DNA of 64,000 nt from an uncultured Acetatifactor sp. (lineage in GTDB: Bacteria > Bacillota > Clostridia > Lachnospirales > Lachnospiraceae), in NCBI GenBank assembly GCA_934402375.1, contig CAKRUB010000003.1, forward strand, positions 62,001-126,000, written 5' to 3'. The notes under the pieces are model-generated. The model made no database searches. It was given only the letters and a program-made list of their open reading frames with translations, and was not told the origin of the DNA. Shown here in pieces: positions 24,466 to 32,803 of this stretch. Position numbers and translations under genes: made by a program. Each line of letters opens with the position of its first letter. Within the stretch, counting starts at the first letter, position 1.

Positions 24466-25255
24466 ACCCCTCCCCTGTTCCGTTTTCCTTTTCTGCCACA
24501 ATGACCTCCACACCCTTTTCGCCAATGGCGGCAAGCTGGTCATCCACACAATCCCAGTCCGTAATCAGGCAGTCGAAATTTTCCACATCACAGACCTTCA
24601 CAAAAGAATCCACGCCAATTTTCGCTCCGGGAAGCAGTAAGCATTTTTTCCTGCTGTTCTTAATCACCGTTCTCTGAAATGCTGCTGTCTCATCGGTACC
24701 ATTCGACAGACCGAAATCCGCAGTCAGACCGGCTCCGGTAATAAAGCACAGATCAAAGTGAAGCCGGCTGACAAAATCATTTGCAAGACTGTCCACCACA
24801 GAACCGCTCTGCCGCATTTTGCCACCTACCAGATAGACATCCACATTGTCAAAGCCCCTCAATTCTCTGCCAATATCAACCGAATTCACGACCACCGTAT
24901 AAGGAATCTCTTTCGGCAGATATGACAGCATAATATATCCAAATGAGCCCCCTGTAAGATAAATAATGTCGTTCTTGTGAACCATACCCGCTGCAATCCG
25001 GGAAATTTCCCGATAATTATCATGAACGGGCATTTTCTCAAAATTTCGGTCTGCCGGAGGTCTGACGCTGACTTGACTCGCCGTAATCGCGCCTCCATGA
25101 GTTCTTTTACACATTCCCTGCTTCTCAAGCAGGCGCAAATCCCTGCGTGCCGATTCGTCAGATATACCGTACTTTTGGGTTATTTCAGCGATTGTTACCT
25201 TCCCATCCAGCCGCAACTTTTCAAGAATCTCATTATGTCGTTCCTCGATAAACAT
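24464..25255 (-). CDS. DeoR-family transcriptional regulator
   Basis: 263 residues. N-terminal winged helix: MFIEERHNEILEKLRLDGKV, ITQKYGISDESARRDLRLLE, ending in the family TRTHGGAI-like KRTHGGAI. The C-terminal sugar-phosphate sensor domain (DeoRC) has YLTGGSFGYIMLSYLP, DVYLVGGKMRQSGS and DLCFITGAGLTADFGLSN. GGAGGTG precedes ATG 25255. Ligand unknown: no sugar operon adjoins. Two 15-bp direct repeats across its promoter suggest autoregulation. The divergent or upstream gene is a GNAT-APH fusion on the same strand. Confidence 0.9.
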   Translation of the reverse strand: MFIEERHNEILEKLRLDGKVTIAEITQKYGISDESARRDLRLLEKQGMCKRTHGGAITASQVSVRPPADRNFEKMPVHDNYREISRIAAGMVHKNDIIYLTGGSFGYIMLSYLPKEIPYTVVVNSVDIGRELRGFDNVDVYLVGGKMRQSGSVVDSLANDFVSRLHFDLCFITGAGLTADFGLSNGTDETAAFQRTVIKNSRKKCLLLPGAKIGVDSFVKVCDVENFDCLITDWDCVDDQLAAIGEKGVEVIVAEKENGTGEG

Positions 25256-25303
25256 ATTACACCTCCATAATTGTTTTTGTGTGTTTCCAGTTCCGTCATC
25301 CAC

Positions 25304-25345
25304 ATAATACAACATTTTCGGTAATATGTCAACATTTTCGGTAAT
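25304..25345 (-). promoter_or_regulatory. Promoter and direct-repeat operator of the DeoR-type gene
   Basis: TTGACA, 17-bp spacer, TATTAT on the minus strand. Two exact copies of ATTACCGAAAATGTT, 20 bp apart centre to centre, lie over the -35 and spacer. Direct repeats one helical double-turn apart are typical of DeoR-family operators. Confidence 0.75.
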
Positions 25346-25373
25346 CAATATTCATCAAATGAATCTACATTTC

Positions 25374-26663
25374 CTAAAACAACTCATCCAGCAGCTTATA
25401 ATATCTGTTCTTCTCTTCATCCATCTCAATCCCCAGTTCGTCCAGCAGCATATATGGCTCAAACTGGAAATATGCTTTTCCTCCATTGTATTCTCCCGAA
25501 AAATTGCTTTTCAGACTACGCAGTACGATTGCGATGTCCTGCCATCTGTCAGCAGGCCCCATCTTGCCAAGATCAATGAATCCACAAATTTTACCCTCAT
25601 TGACAAACAGATTCGGCAGGCAGAAATCTCCATGCGTAAGGACAATATCCTCTTGCGGACGATTCTGCTCCAGCCAGGCAAGCAGCTCCTCCGGGTTTTT
25701 AAAACCGCCCGGGTCAAAGGTTTCCGGCTCCACATTGTCTAAATCCACCAGATGATTTTCCACATTAAAGCGTGCAGCCTTCAATCGCTCATCCAGTCTG
25801 CTCGCCCTCAGAGGGCATTCGTTCACATCCACTGCCCACAGCATTCTGAGCATATCCGCCGCCAGCCTGATTAACCGTTGTGGCGAAGTCAGGAACTCTT
25901 CATCACAAAGCATTTTCCCCTCCAGCCTGCTCATCAGGGTATAGGCTGTCCCGTTCTCCACATGATACATCAATATTTCCGGAACCGGTATGCTTCCTCC
26001 GAGCCACTTCACGATCGCGTCCTCATTGTCGGCCTCTATCGTCCGGGGTTGAATTTTCAGGACATATTTCTGAAAAATAAGCACTTCCGAACCCGACATT
26101 CCCGTGGTATTTCTGCTATATGGCTCATCACCGAGAAAATCTCTTATCACTTTGGGAATAAAAATATCCTTTCCCATCACCACAACCGTATACCTCTCCT
26201 GTACATCCTCAACACCGGTTCTTCGGAATCCGTTTTTTAGCCAGAATGCTTCACTTTGCGGATTCCCTTTTGCAAAGCCGAGCCGGATATACAAATAACC
26301 GTTCCCGCGCAGAAATGTTTCACATTCCTCAATGATTTCTGTTCCGATTCCTTTTCCCTGAAAGTCTTTATTCATCATAAAAAAGCCGATAAATGCAGTG
26401 TCCTCATTTGGATATTTTAAAATCAAGTCCATCACTGCCACTAGCTTTCCATCCAGAAAGTAACCAACATAATACTTATCTTCATAAGTTGTTCGTGGCG
26501 GCAACGCCTTCATATCTTCTAAAATGCTTTGTCTCGTCGCCATAGGTGGGCAATGCTGAAAAAAGAGGGGATTCTTCTTCATCAACTCAAGAACTTCATT
26601 TACATCTGACTCGTCCAATTTCCTAACATCAAATTTCGCCGAAAGATTTTGAATGTTTTTCAT
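25374..26663 (-). CDS. GNAT acetyltransferase - APH(3')-like phosphotransferase fusion
   Basis: 429 residues, two enzymes in one chain. Residues 1-170 are GNAT: DESDVNEVLELMKKNPLFF, FIGFFMMNKDFQGKGIGTEI (acetyl-CoA loop), EAFWLKNGFRRTG. Residues 190-429 look like an APH(3') kinase: N-lobe SGSEVLIFQKYVLKIQ with the ATP lysine, catalytic loop LTHGDFCLPNLFV, metal site ICGFIDLGKMGPADRWQDIA, then VLRSL. That resembles APH(3')-III more than APH(2''). The order acetylase-kinase recalls AAC(6')-APH(2''), but both parts differ. GGAG precedes ATG 26663. Resistance activity is inference; housekeeping small-molecule modification is possible. Confidence 0.85.
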   Translation of the reverse strand: MKNIQNLSAKFDVRKLDESDVNEVLELMKKNPLFFQHCPPMATRQSILEDMKALPPRTTYEDKYYVGYFLDGKLVAVMDLILKYPNEDTAFIGFFMMNKDFQGKGIGTEIIEECETFLRGNGYLYIRLGFAKGNPQSEAFWLKNGFRRTGVEDVQERYTVVVMGKDIFIPKVIRDFLGDEPYSRNTTGMSGSEVLIFQKYVLKIQPRTIEADNEDAIVKWLGGSIPVPEILMYHVENGTAYTLMSRLEGKMLCDEEFLTSPQRLIRLAADMLRMLWAVDVNECPLRASRLDERLKAARFNVENHLVDLDNVEPETFDPGGFKNPEELLAWLEQNRPQEDIVLTHGDFCLPNLFVNEGKICGFIDLGKMGPADRWQDIAIVLRSLKSNFSGEYNGGKAYFQFEPYMLLDELGIEMDEEKNRYYKLLDELF

Positions 26664-26718
26664 GTGTGTTCTCCTCTGTCCGTTTTCAAATCAATCATAT
26701 CTGTCACGAGCAATTCCG

Positions 26719-26759
26719 ATTATACCAAAAACACCCTCAGGTTTCCACCTGAGAGCGCC
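26719..26759 (-). terminator. Terminator, copy of 24294-24334
   Basis: Same 41-bp unit as 24294-24334, 38 of 41 identical. On the minus strand it ends the DinB-like gene (26824) transcript with stem CTCAGGTGG-type and TTTTTGG. Confidence 0.8.
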
Positions 26760-26823
26760 TATATTTTTGTTGCTCAGGAACCTTCTTTACTGCCTGAAAC
26801 TTTCCTGATACATTCCGATAATC

Positions 26824-27537
26824 TCAGTCCATGATCGGCAGATGATTCAGACAGGGTGGCAGATGCATCATGTGATGCCCTGTCATAGGCGTCAAAATCA
26901 TGCCCCCTCTTGTCAGCCTTCCCCAAAATACCAGCAGCCACACGGAGCGGAAGTCGGTCGTCACACCGCCCTCCTCCAATATCCTCATCACCCACTCCTC
27001 CGGAACCATGGATTTTATCTGCTCCAGCGTGAGACTTTCCAGTATGCAGCGGGTATTCCTTCCGACTGCAAGCATATAGTCACGAAGCGCCTCTGCGTTT
27101 ATTTTCTTTCCGAAGTCAATCGCTTCATCCAGCTCCAGCGCATTTCCTGTGTCCGTAATACAGGCTCCGATCCTTTCCTGCCAGTCCCTGTCAAATAACT
27201 GGTTCTGATTCATCATCAGAATATTGCTTACCAGATCCTCGATTCTGTAGGTATGCCAAAGCTGCCAGCACAGGGGCACGGTCTGGGTTCCGGCATAATG
27301 CAGATCAACCTCCCAGTCCTCCCTCGGCACCAGATCATTCTGATGTCCGGCAAGCATGTAGTCCAACACATAATCGGCAAGCGTCTTTTCCGTGCCTCCC
27401 GAAACTTCGGCAGGATGAACCATTGCATGAACCTCTAAGGTCAGCTTCCTGATCTTATCAATGTCCTCCCCCTGCAATGCCTCCTGTAATTCCTTGTACT
27501 TCTCTTCATATGCCGCATATAGTTCGTTTTTCGTCAT
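26824..27537 (-). CDS. DinB-superfamily-like protein
   Basis: 237 residues, MTKNELYAAYEEKYKELQEAL, four-helix character with conserved VHAMVHPAEVSGG and PLCWQLWHTYRIEDLVSN resembling the DinB/YfiT-type bundle that binds a metal and often a low-molecular-weight thiol. Clear histidines sit at helix positions (EVHAMVH, LWHTYRIED). The long in-frame extension upstream of the ATG has no ribosome binding site and is rejected. Function unknown. The next gene upstream is also DinB-like at its C-terminus. Confidence 0.6.
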   Translation of the reverse strand: MTKNELYAAYEEKYKELQEALQGEDIDKIRKLTLEVHAMVHPAEVSGGTEKTLADYVLDYMLAGHQNDLVPREDWEVDLHYAGTQTVPLCWQLWHTYRIEDLVSNILMMNQNQLFDRDWQERIGACITDTGNALELDEAIDFGKKINAEALRDYMLAVGRNTRCILESLTLEQIKSMVPEEWVMRILEEGGVTTDFRSVWLLVFWGRLTRGGMILTPMTGHHMMHLPPCLNHLPIMD

Positions 27538-27673
27538 ATAGTTTCCCCTTTTATCAAAATTGTATTTTACCATTTTAAGCAACCGTACAACCCACAAATT
27601 CCCAATAACAGTTGCACACGATGCACATGTCCACAAGCAGTGCACTCTGAAGCCGCCGACTCCTGTGCACTCC

Positions 27674-28384
27674 TTAATCGCAGATAAATCCATAGATATT
27701 CTCGATCTCATCCTCTTTAAATGTCTTTTTTGCCATCCGCCACATTGCTTTTGCATGAATCCTGTCATGCCAGATAAACCGGCGCAGCACCTTTCTGACC
27801 GACCATGTTTCACCGTAGCTTCCTTCCCGCAGTAAACCGTCTAAAAACCCCGGTGTGTTCTCCAGCCGTTCAAAGCCCCTCCTGCGGCAGTCGCAGATCG
27901 TACCGTCGTTATCCGTCTCAATTCCGATCTCACCAAAATAATAGCTGTTGACGTTCTTCGTATGTAGGTACATCTCTTCTGCCGTGCGCGGAAGCTGCCC
28001 GTAAAAGGTCTGCCGAACCGGCAATGCACTGGCATTTTTATCAGGAATGCTCTCGTACAGTTTCAAAAAATCCTCCGCAGATTTCAACGCCAATTCCTTG
28101 AGACTATGATACTCCTCCAACGTAAGGGGAGCCTTTTCCGTCTCAAACAGCACATCACTGTCTGCATCCTTAATCTCCAGCTCTGAGGGCTTCTCCTGCA
28201 CAATAACAGTCTCAATATCTCCCGGCATCTCCTCCCCCAGCCACTTATAATAAGACTGTATTTCCCCGGGCATCTTTGCAAGCGCCCGTTCCACGGATTC
28301 TCCTCTGGTAAATGCGCCCACACAATTCTCTGCATAAAGCAGACTGTTGCTGCCGTTATGCTCCCAAACACATTTTATCTTCAT
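27674..28384 (-). CDS. HicB-like / DinB-like two-domain protein
   Basis: 236 residues. Residues 1-55 (MKIKCVWEHNGSNSLLYAEN, GAFTRGESVERALAKMPGEI) have the HicB-like layout: a short beta sheet and a helix. Residues 85-236 form a helical bundle with HTKNVNSYYFGEIG and RRFIWHDRIHAKAMWRMAKK, a DinB-like histidine pattern. No HicA toxin gene is nearby, so a toxin-antitoxin role is not supported. ATG 28384 starts the frame; 30 bases separate it from the upstream MerR-methyltransferase gene stop, so cotranscription is likely. Confidence 0.6.
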   Translation of the reverse strand: MKIKCVWEHNGSNSLLYAENCVGAFTRGESVERALAKMPGEIQSYYKWLGEEMPGDIETVIVQEKPSELEIKDADSDVLFETEKAPLTLEEYHSLKELALKSAEDFLKLYESIPDKNASALPVRQTFYGQLPRTAEEMYLHTKNVNSYYFGEIGIETDNDGTICDCRRRGFERLENTPGFLDGLLREGSYGETWSVRKVLRRFIWHDRIHAKAMWRMAKKTFKEDEIENIYGFICD

Positions 28385-28414
28385 ACGTTTTCCCTTCGCC
28401 TTCTTGAAAACAAC

Positions 28415-29605
28415 CTATTTCCCGCACAAAAACATTCCTGACGACTTATGTATCATTATGCTCCCATCCCGCTCTATCCTGTCCTGCAGCAGTTTTCGGA
28501 ATTCATCTCCTCTACGGTCGAGGATGCAGGGCGCATTCCCCGGATAGGAATAGACATAATTATAAATTGCGTCAACATTATCCACCAGCAGGTCATTGTC
28601 CTGCTCCATACATTCCACCTGAGGAAAGAACTTTTTCAATTGCGCCTCTCCATTCTCCAAATGGAAACCCTCCGTTATGGATGCAGACGGCATTTCGAGT
28701 CTTTCGTCAAATTCCTTCACCAGCTCATGCAGCTCCCTCATATGGGTATCACCCACTGTGGAACAGCAGAAATGTCCTTGCGGCTTCAGTGCTGCAGCTA
28801 TGGTTTCGAGACATTTCCTTCTGTTCACGACATGATACAGCATATGGTTGGCAATAACACAGTCGAACTCCCCCGTTGGAAGTTGAAGCGCGTCCGCGTC
28901 CATGATCCGGTATTCCACCTGAATTTCCTTCTCTGCCAAAAGGCCCTCGTACTCTTTCAGGCAGCATCTTGTCTGCTCCAGCATTCCTTCAGAGCGGTCT
29001 GTCAACAGCAGTTGCAGCCTTTCGGGCAAACGATAGATATTCTCCCGCCACAAAAGGCCCGTGCCACAGCCAAGCTCCAGCACCTTGTCTCCCTGTTTCA
29101 AAGGAATTCGCTCAAACAGCCAGTCCATCCATCCCTGCTCGGAGGTACTATAGTTGTGCAGCTGAATCCTTCGTTCCAGATTGGCAGAGGTTTCATACTG
29201 CTGCCGCACCTTCTCCTCATCCGTCAACAGCCCCAAAAGCCGTATCAGATAATCCCACCGTCTGGTTTCATCACCCTTTTCCATAATTTCAATCGTTTCA
29301 ACAAGTTCATCCAACTGCTTTTTACGCTGTATCAGCAATTCTTTCTGACGGGAAAGCTGTTCCTCAAAACTCATCGCATCCTCGTCCTTCATCAGTCCCT
29401 CGATCTGCTGCAAAGAAAAGCCCAGATATTTTAACATCAGAATTTTTTGAAGTGCCGCTACCGAAGCCTCGTTATAGTAACGGTAACCCGCCTCTGAATG
29501 AGCCACCGGCTTCAACAGTCCCTTCGCGTCATAGAAACGAATCGTCTTTAGAGAGACTCCTGCCAGCCTGGCAATCTCCCCCGCTGTATACATTTTTTCT
29601 TTCAT
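28415..29605 (-). CDS. MerR-family regulator fused to a class I methyltransferase
   Basis: 396 residues. N-terminal MerR winged helix: MYTAGEIARLAGVSLKTIRF, LKPVAHSEAGYRYYNEASVA, then a dimer coil. From about residue 170 a SAM-dependent methyltransferase: motif I KVLELGCGTGLLW, LLLTDRSEGMLEQTR, motif IV CVIANHMLYHVVNRRKCLET. In MerR-effector fusions the C-terminal part usually senses a ligand; here it has intact SAM-binding motifs. GGAGG precedes ATG 29605. A MerR-type promoter with a 19-bp spacer lies about 110 bp upstream, so it is probably autoregulated. Confidence 0.88.
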   Translation of the reverse strand: MKEKMYTAGEIARLAGVSLKTIRFYDAKGLLKPVAHSEAGYRYYNEASVAALQKILMLKYLGFSLQQIEGLMKDEDAMSFEEQLSRQKELLIQRKKQLDELVETIEIMEKGDETRRWDYLIRLLGLLTDEEKVRQQYETSANLERRIQLHNYSTSEQGWMDWLFERIPLKQGDKVLELGCGTGLLWRENIYRLPERLQLLLTDRSEGMLEQTRCCLKEYEGLLAEKEIQVEYRIMDADALQLPTGEFDCVIANHMLYHVVNRRKCLETIAAALKPQGHFCCSTVGDTHMRELHELVKEFDERLEMPSASITEGFHLENGEAQLKKFFPQVECMEQDNDLLVDNVDAIYNYVYSYPGNAPCILDRRGDEFRKLLQDRIERDGSIMIHKSSGMFLCGK

Positions 29606-29710
29606 CTGTTTTCCTCCATTCTTTCCCACGCCTTTGCCGGGAAAACTCCCAAGTGTCATTGAATCCCGCAGCCCAGCCTTAATGTGTGCACACTGTCAAC
29701 CTGCATTCTC

Positions 29711-29741
29711 ATCGTAATGGATTCCCTTAGGGGAGGGTCAA
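29711..29741 (-). promoter_or_regulatory. MerR-type promoter with 19-bp spacer
   Basis: TTGACC, 19-bp spacer CTCCCCTAAGGGAATCCAT, TACGAT on the minus strand. The overlong spacer and CTCC...GGGA core are hallmarks of promoters activated by DNA distortion by MerR-family proteins. The nearest downstream gene is the MerR-methyltransferase fusion. Confidence 0.65.
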
Positions 29742-29745
29742 GAGC

Positions 29746-30253
29746 TTATTTCACACTTGCAAAATATTTCATGAGAATCTCCTTCATAAACTGATACCTT
29801 CTTGCATATGAATTCTCTATGCGGATTAATTCAAATCCATGTTCTTTACATATCTGGTTCTTTTTCCTGTCCCTTTCCATGACAACAGCCTTTTCCTGAT
29901 GCTCCCTGCCGTCCAGTTCGATTGCCAGAATCGGTATATCAATTTTTGTCCGCGGCTGCCTCTCATAAACAACAAATCTGAATATCTTCTTTTAAAGTAT
30001 CCGCCACATCATAATAGGAGCCTTCTATCAAGCTGGAAGATAAGATAGAATCAACAAAAGTATTCAGCTGCATCGTAGAAAATTGCCCCAGGTGTAACCC
30101 CTCCACCCGGAGCATTTGCTTCACAGGATTCACATCAATAATACCGATCCAATACTTCGTTATCTCTTCCTGCTTGTTTTTATACTCAATGCTGAGCCAT
30201 TTACTCCCATGTATTGCCCGAAAAATGTCGAGACATACTGAACTTCGCCCCAT
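29746..30253 (-). pseudogene. Remnant of a large helicase/nuclease gene
   Basis: Two pieces in different frames. At 29963-30253 a 96-residue piece (ALH-type text IHGSKWLSIEYKNKQEEITK, YWIGIIDVNPVKQMLRVEGL) looks like the N-terminus of Clostridial superfamily-I helicase-like proteins. At 29746-29960 the frame shifts to ILAIELDGREHQEKAVVMER and HGFELIRIENSY, the Vsr-like nuclease C-terminus of such proteins. The body with all helicase motifs is missing. An internal deletion explains both pieces. Confidence 0.6.
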
Positions 30254-30274
30254 TCACCAATGAATCATTCAGTC

Positions 30275-31999
30275 TTACTCAAAAATATTCTTCTCCTGCA
30301 CCTGACCATAAGTCGTAACCAGTGCATCTCTGTACGCATCCTTCATCCGAAATCCATCCGACAATTCCGTCCCCCGTAACTCAATTAACTGCAGGCGCGC
30401 AACATATGGTGTGGATGGGAAATTATAATATCCCATCTGATCTCCAGATACAGGATAGTAAATCACCTCATCTCCCAGTAAAGTCTCATTAGCATCCCTC
30501 CATGCATAGTCAGGACTACGCAGCTCCGCAAAATCCGTTGTCAGCACATATTGTACCAGAGGCTTCAAGCAGCATAATACGCACACCAGCATCACCAGAC
30601 TAACAAGTCCATTAGGTAACCTGTTCTTCTGAATACTCGCCACAATTTGTCCAAGCATCAAAAGCGGCAGTAAAATCAAGAAAACACTTCCATACCTCGG
30701 CAACGGTGAACCAACGAACCACAGTCCAAAGCAGGAAATAACAGTCGCAACAATCAAGAGAAAACCCCAATCCTTCTTTGCAATTCCCTTAAAAATCCCC
30801 CATGCGGCAGAAGGGACAATCAAGGCAAGATTGATATAAAACATCTTTCGCATTATGCTCCCCAGACTCTCCAACCATACTGGAAGCCATTCAGCCATCG
30901 GAGCATTGCTCCGGTATACATCTTTCAGCCCCCACCCCCATGCCTTAATTTCATTTCTGTCAAAGAGCAACGTGTATTTCGGCATTTTCCAGTCCACCCG
31001 AAACAGATCCAACTCAGGATACGGATACAGCAGGTAGCCCGATATCAGAACATTTCTTGTCAAAAAGGGAGCTATGATAACTGTGCCAAGAACAATATAC
31101 GCAGCAATCTGCTTCCAGCTCTTCTGTGCAATCAGTCTTGTCGCAGGCAAGACTGTCAGAAGAACAATCATCCCCGCCGAAAGTTTCACTGTCACTGCAA
31201 ACACTCCCAAAAGACACAATACGGCATATGGCGCGTTCCGCTTCTCGCCATTCTCCCAATACTCCGTCCATTTTATCAGAATATATACGACAAGCCCCAG
31301 TGCCAGAGTATCCGAACCCGGAGAACTGATCATACAGCAATTCTGTCTTTCAAAAAGATATATAAGCATAGTAAGTCGCATGAAATCAGACGCAAAAAAC
31401 TTTTTCTTGCCAAATGCTTTAAACGTGCAAACCGTATATCCGGCAAGCAGAGCCACAACGAATCCATTTACACTATGAAGAGATTTTCCAAGCAGAAATT
31501 TCAGACTGAATAATGCTTGTAAAGAAAAAATAGAACTGTTGTAAGCTAAGCGATTATGTAGGTTGCCAAGTCCGGGAACTATGCCGTAATCTTCAATCCA
31601 TCGGATACTCTGTGCATGATAAAGGTAAGTGTCATAATGCTGAATCTCCGTGGCAGAAAGTATCAGACTCATTCCAACAACCAGTGCAAGAGGAATCAGA
31701 ATAAAAAGAAGCCGTGGCATTGAGACCCACTCGACGATCTGATGTATGATTCTCCTTCTCCAGATAAAGAAAATCAATATATCAACCGCAAACAAGGCTA
31801 TAGATGCCGCAGCTCCCACCTTATAGAATAAGCTGAATGTCTGTGCATATACCGTCAGAAAACACAACCCCATCATTAAAATAACATCAACAGATTTTTC
31901 CCCATATCCACTGACCTTTTTTATCAACTGTAAAGCAGCAAAGCCACATAAAAAAGCAGATACACCAATCCATAACCAACTAAAAAGTATCTGTAACAT
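30275..31999 (-). CDS. Polytopic membrane protein of the LIC_10190 / glycosyltransferase-like type
   Basis: 574 residues with about 12 hydrophobic segments (for example LFILIPLALVVGMSLILSAT, AYIVLGTVIIAPFLTRNVLI). An extracytoplasmic loop after the third segment carries IQHYDTYLYHAQSIRWIEDY, an acidic/tyrosine-rich motif reminiscent of GT-C glycosyltransferases and LIC_10190 proteins. The C-terminal soluble tail begins near residue 500. Likely role: lipid-linked sugar transfer at the outer face of the membrane, inferred from topology only. No other polysaccharide genes adjoin it. Confidence 0.7.
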   Translation of the reverse strand: MLQILFSWLWIGVSAFLCGFAALQLIKKVSGYGEKSVDVILMMGLCFLTVYAQTFSLFYKVGAAASIALFAVDILIFFIWRRRIIHQIVEWVSMPRLLFILIPLALVVGMSLILSATEIQHYDTYLYHAQSIRWIEDYGIVPGLGNLHNRLAYNSSIFSLQALFSLKFLLGKSLHSVNGFVVALLAGYTVCTFKAFGKKKFFASDFMRLTMLIYLFERQNCCMISSPGSDTLALGLVVYILIKWTEYWENGEKRNAPYAVLCLLGVFAVTVKLSAGMIVLLTVLPATRLIAQKSWKQIAAYIVLGTVIIAPFLTRNVLISGYLLYPYPELDLFRVDWKMPKYTLLFDRNEIKAWGWGLKDVYRSNAPMAEWLPVWLESLGSIMRKMFYINLALIVPSAAWGIFKGIAKKDWGFLLIVATVISCFGLWFVGSPLPRYGSVFLILLPLLMLGQIVASIQKNRLPNGLVSLVMLVCVLCCLKPLVQYVLTTDFAELRSPDYAWRDANETLLGDEVIYYPVSGDQMGYYNFPSTPYVARLQLIELRGTELSDGFRMKDAYRDALVTTYGQVQEKNIFE

Positions 32000-32068
32000 T
32001 ACTCTCCTCCTTCACAGACTGCCGACTAATTTATAGCAGATTCCCGTTGATAATTATAGCATCCGCCA

Positions 32069-32798
32069 TCATTTCTGACAATTATTTTCTTCATACCACT
32101 TCAGCAGCTTTGTCGAGAACCTTGCCTGATGAAGGTAGATGTGCCGGTTGTCTGCATCCGAGGAAAAATACTGCCCATAGTAATCACAGACGGCAATCTG
32201 ATAAAAGAAGAGCGGCAGCAGCATCTCCCTGTCATACGCATTCAATTCCGCATAACGGCAGTATTCCGCAACATACCCGGAAAATTCCTGTAGATCAAGC
32301 TGTCCGCCCTTACAGGACGGCGCCGCATAGACAAAGGATCTGGTAATCTCCCATATGACTGGATGAACACAGGCTGTCGTCCAGTCGATGACCGCATTGA
32401 TGTGATCCTCCCCGCAGATAAGCTGGCTCATAAAATAGTCACCGTGCGTGGGAAGACAGGTCAGTCTGTCAAGGTCAAACTCATACTTCGGAAATCTCTG
32501 CATGAGACCGATCCGATACTGAAGCTCCTCCGCCGACATTCTGTCCCTGTTAAGCGAATAATTTTTCCCATCCTGACTTCTGTTGACCAGATAATAATCA
32601 AACAGTTCACGTCGCAGCATCCCCAAAGGTATGAAGCGTGTTCAACAGCTCGTTAAACTCTCTCTCCGTATAAACCTTATCCGGTGGAATCCGGTCTGCC
32701 AGATAGGCCAGCACCAACAGCTTCTTTTTCCGTTTCGGCGGCATCAGCGTGACTCTCCCGTCACTGTCCAGATAACCGCGTATTTCATTTTCGTTCAT
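32069..32798 (-). pseudogene. DUF2087 - phosphotransferase C-lobe fusion, frameshifted
   Basis: First frame (from ATG 32798, GGGAG upstream): DUF2087 text KRKKKLLVLAYLADRIPPDK, EREFNELLNTLHTFGDAAT then stop. Second frame (32069-32626): LRRELFDYYLVNRSQDGKNY continues DUF2087, then runs into an aminoglycoside-phosphotransferase-like C-lobe with THGDYFMSQLICG and INAVIDWTTACVHPVIWE. The kinase N-lobe is absent. Duplicating the 8 bases GCTGCGAC at the shift restores GDAATLRREL, matching the sibling motif DFCTLRRDM in the next gene. So one 8-bp slippage deletion breaks a chimaeric gene. Confidence 0.75.
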
Positions 32799-32803
32799 TT
32801 CTC

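Noticed and set aside
27538..27813. 92-residue N-terminal extension of the DinB-like gene at 26824
   Set aside because: No ribosome binding site at the far start, Cys/Trp-rich unfolded-looking text, and a better start with family-like sequence at 27537.
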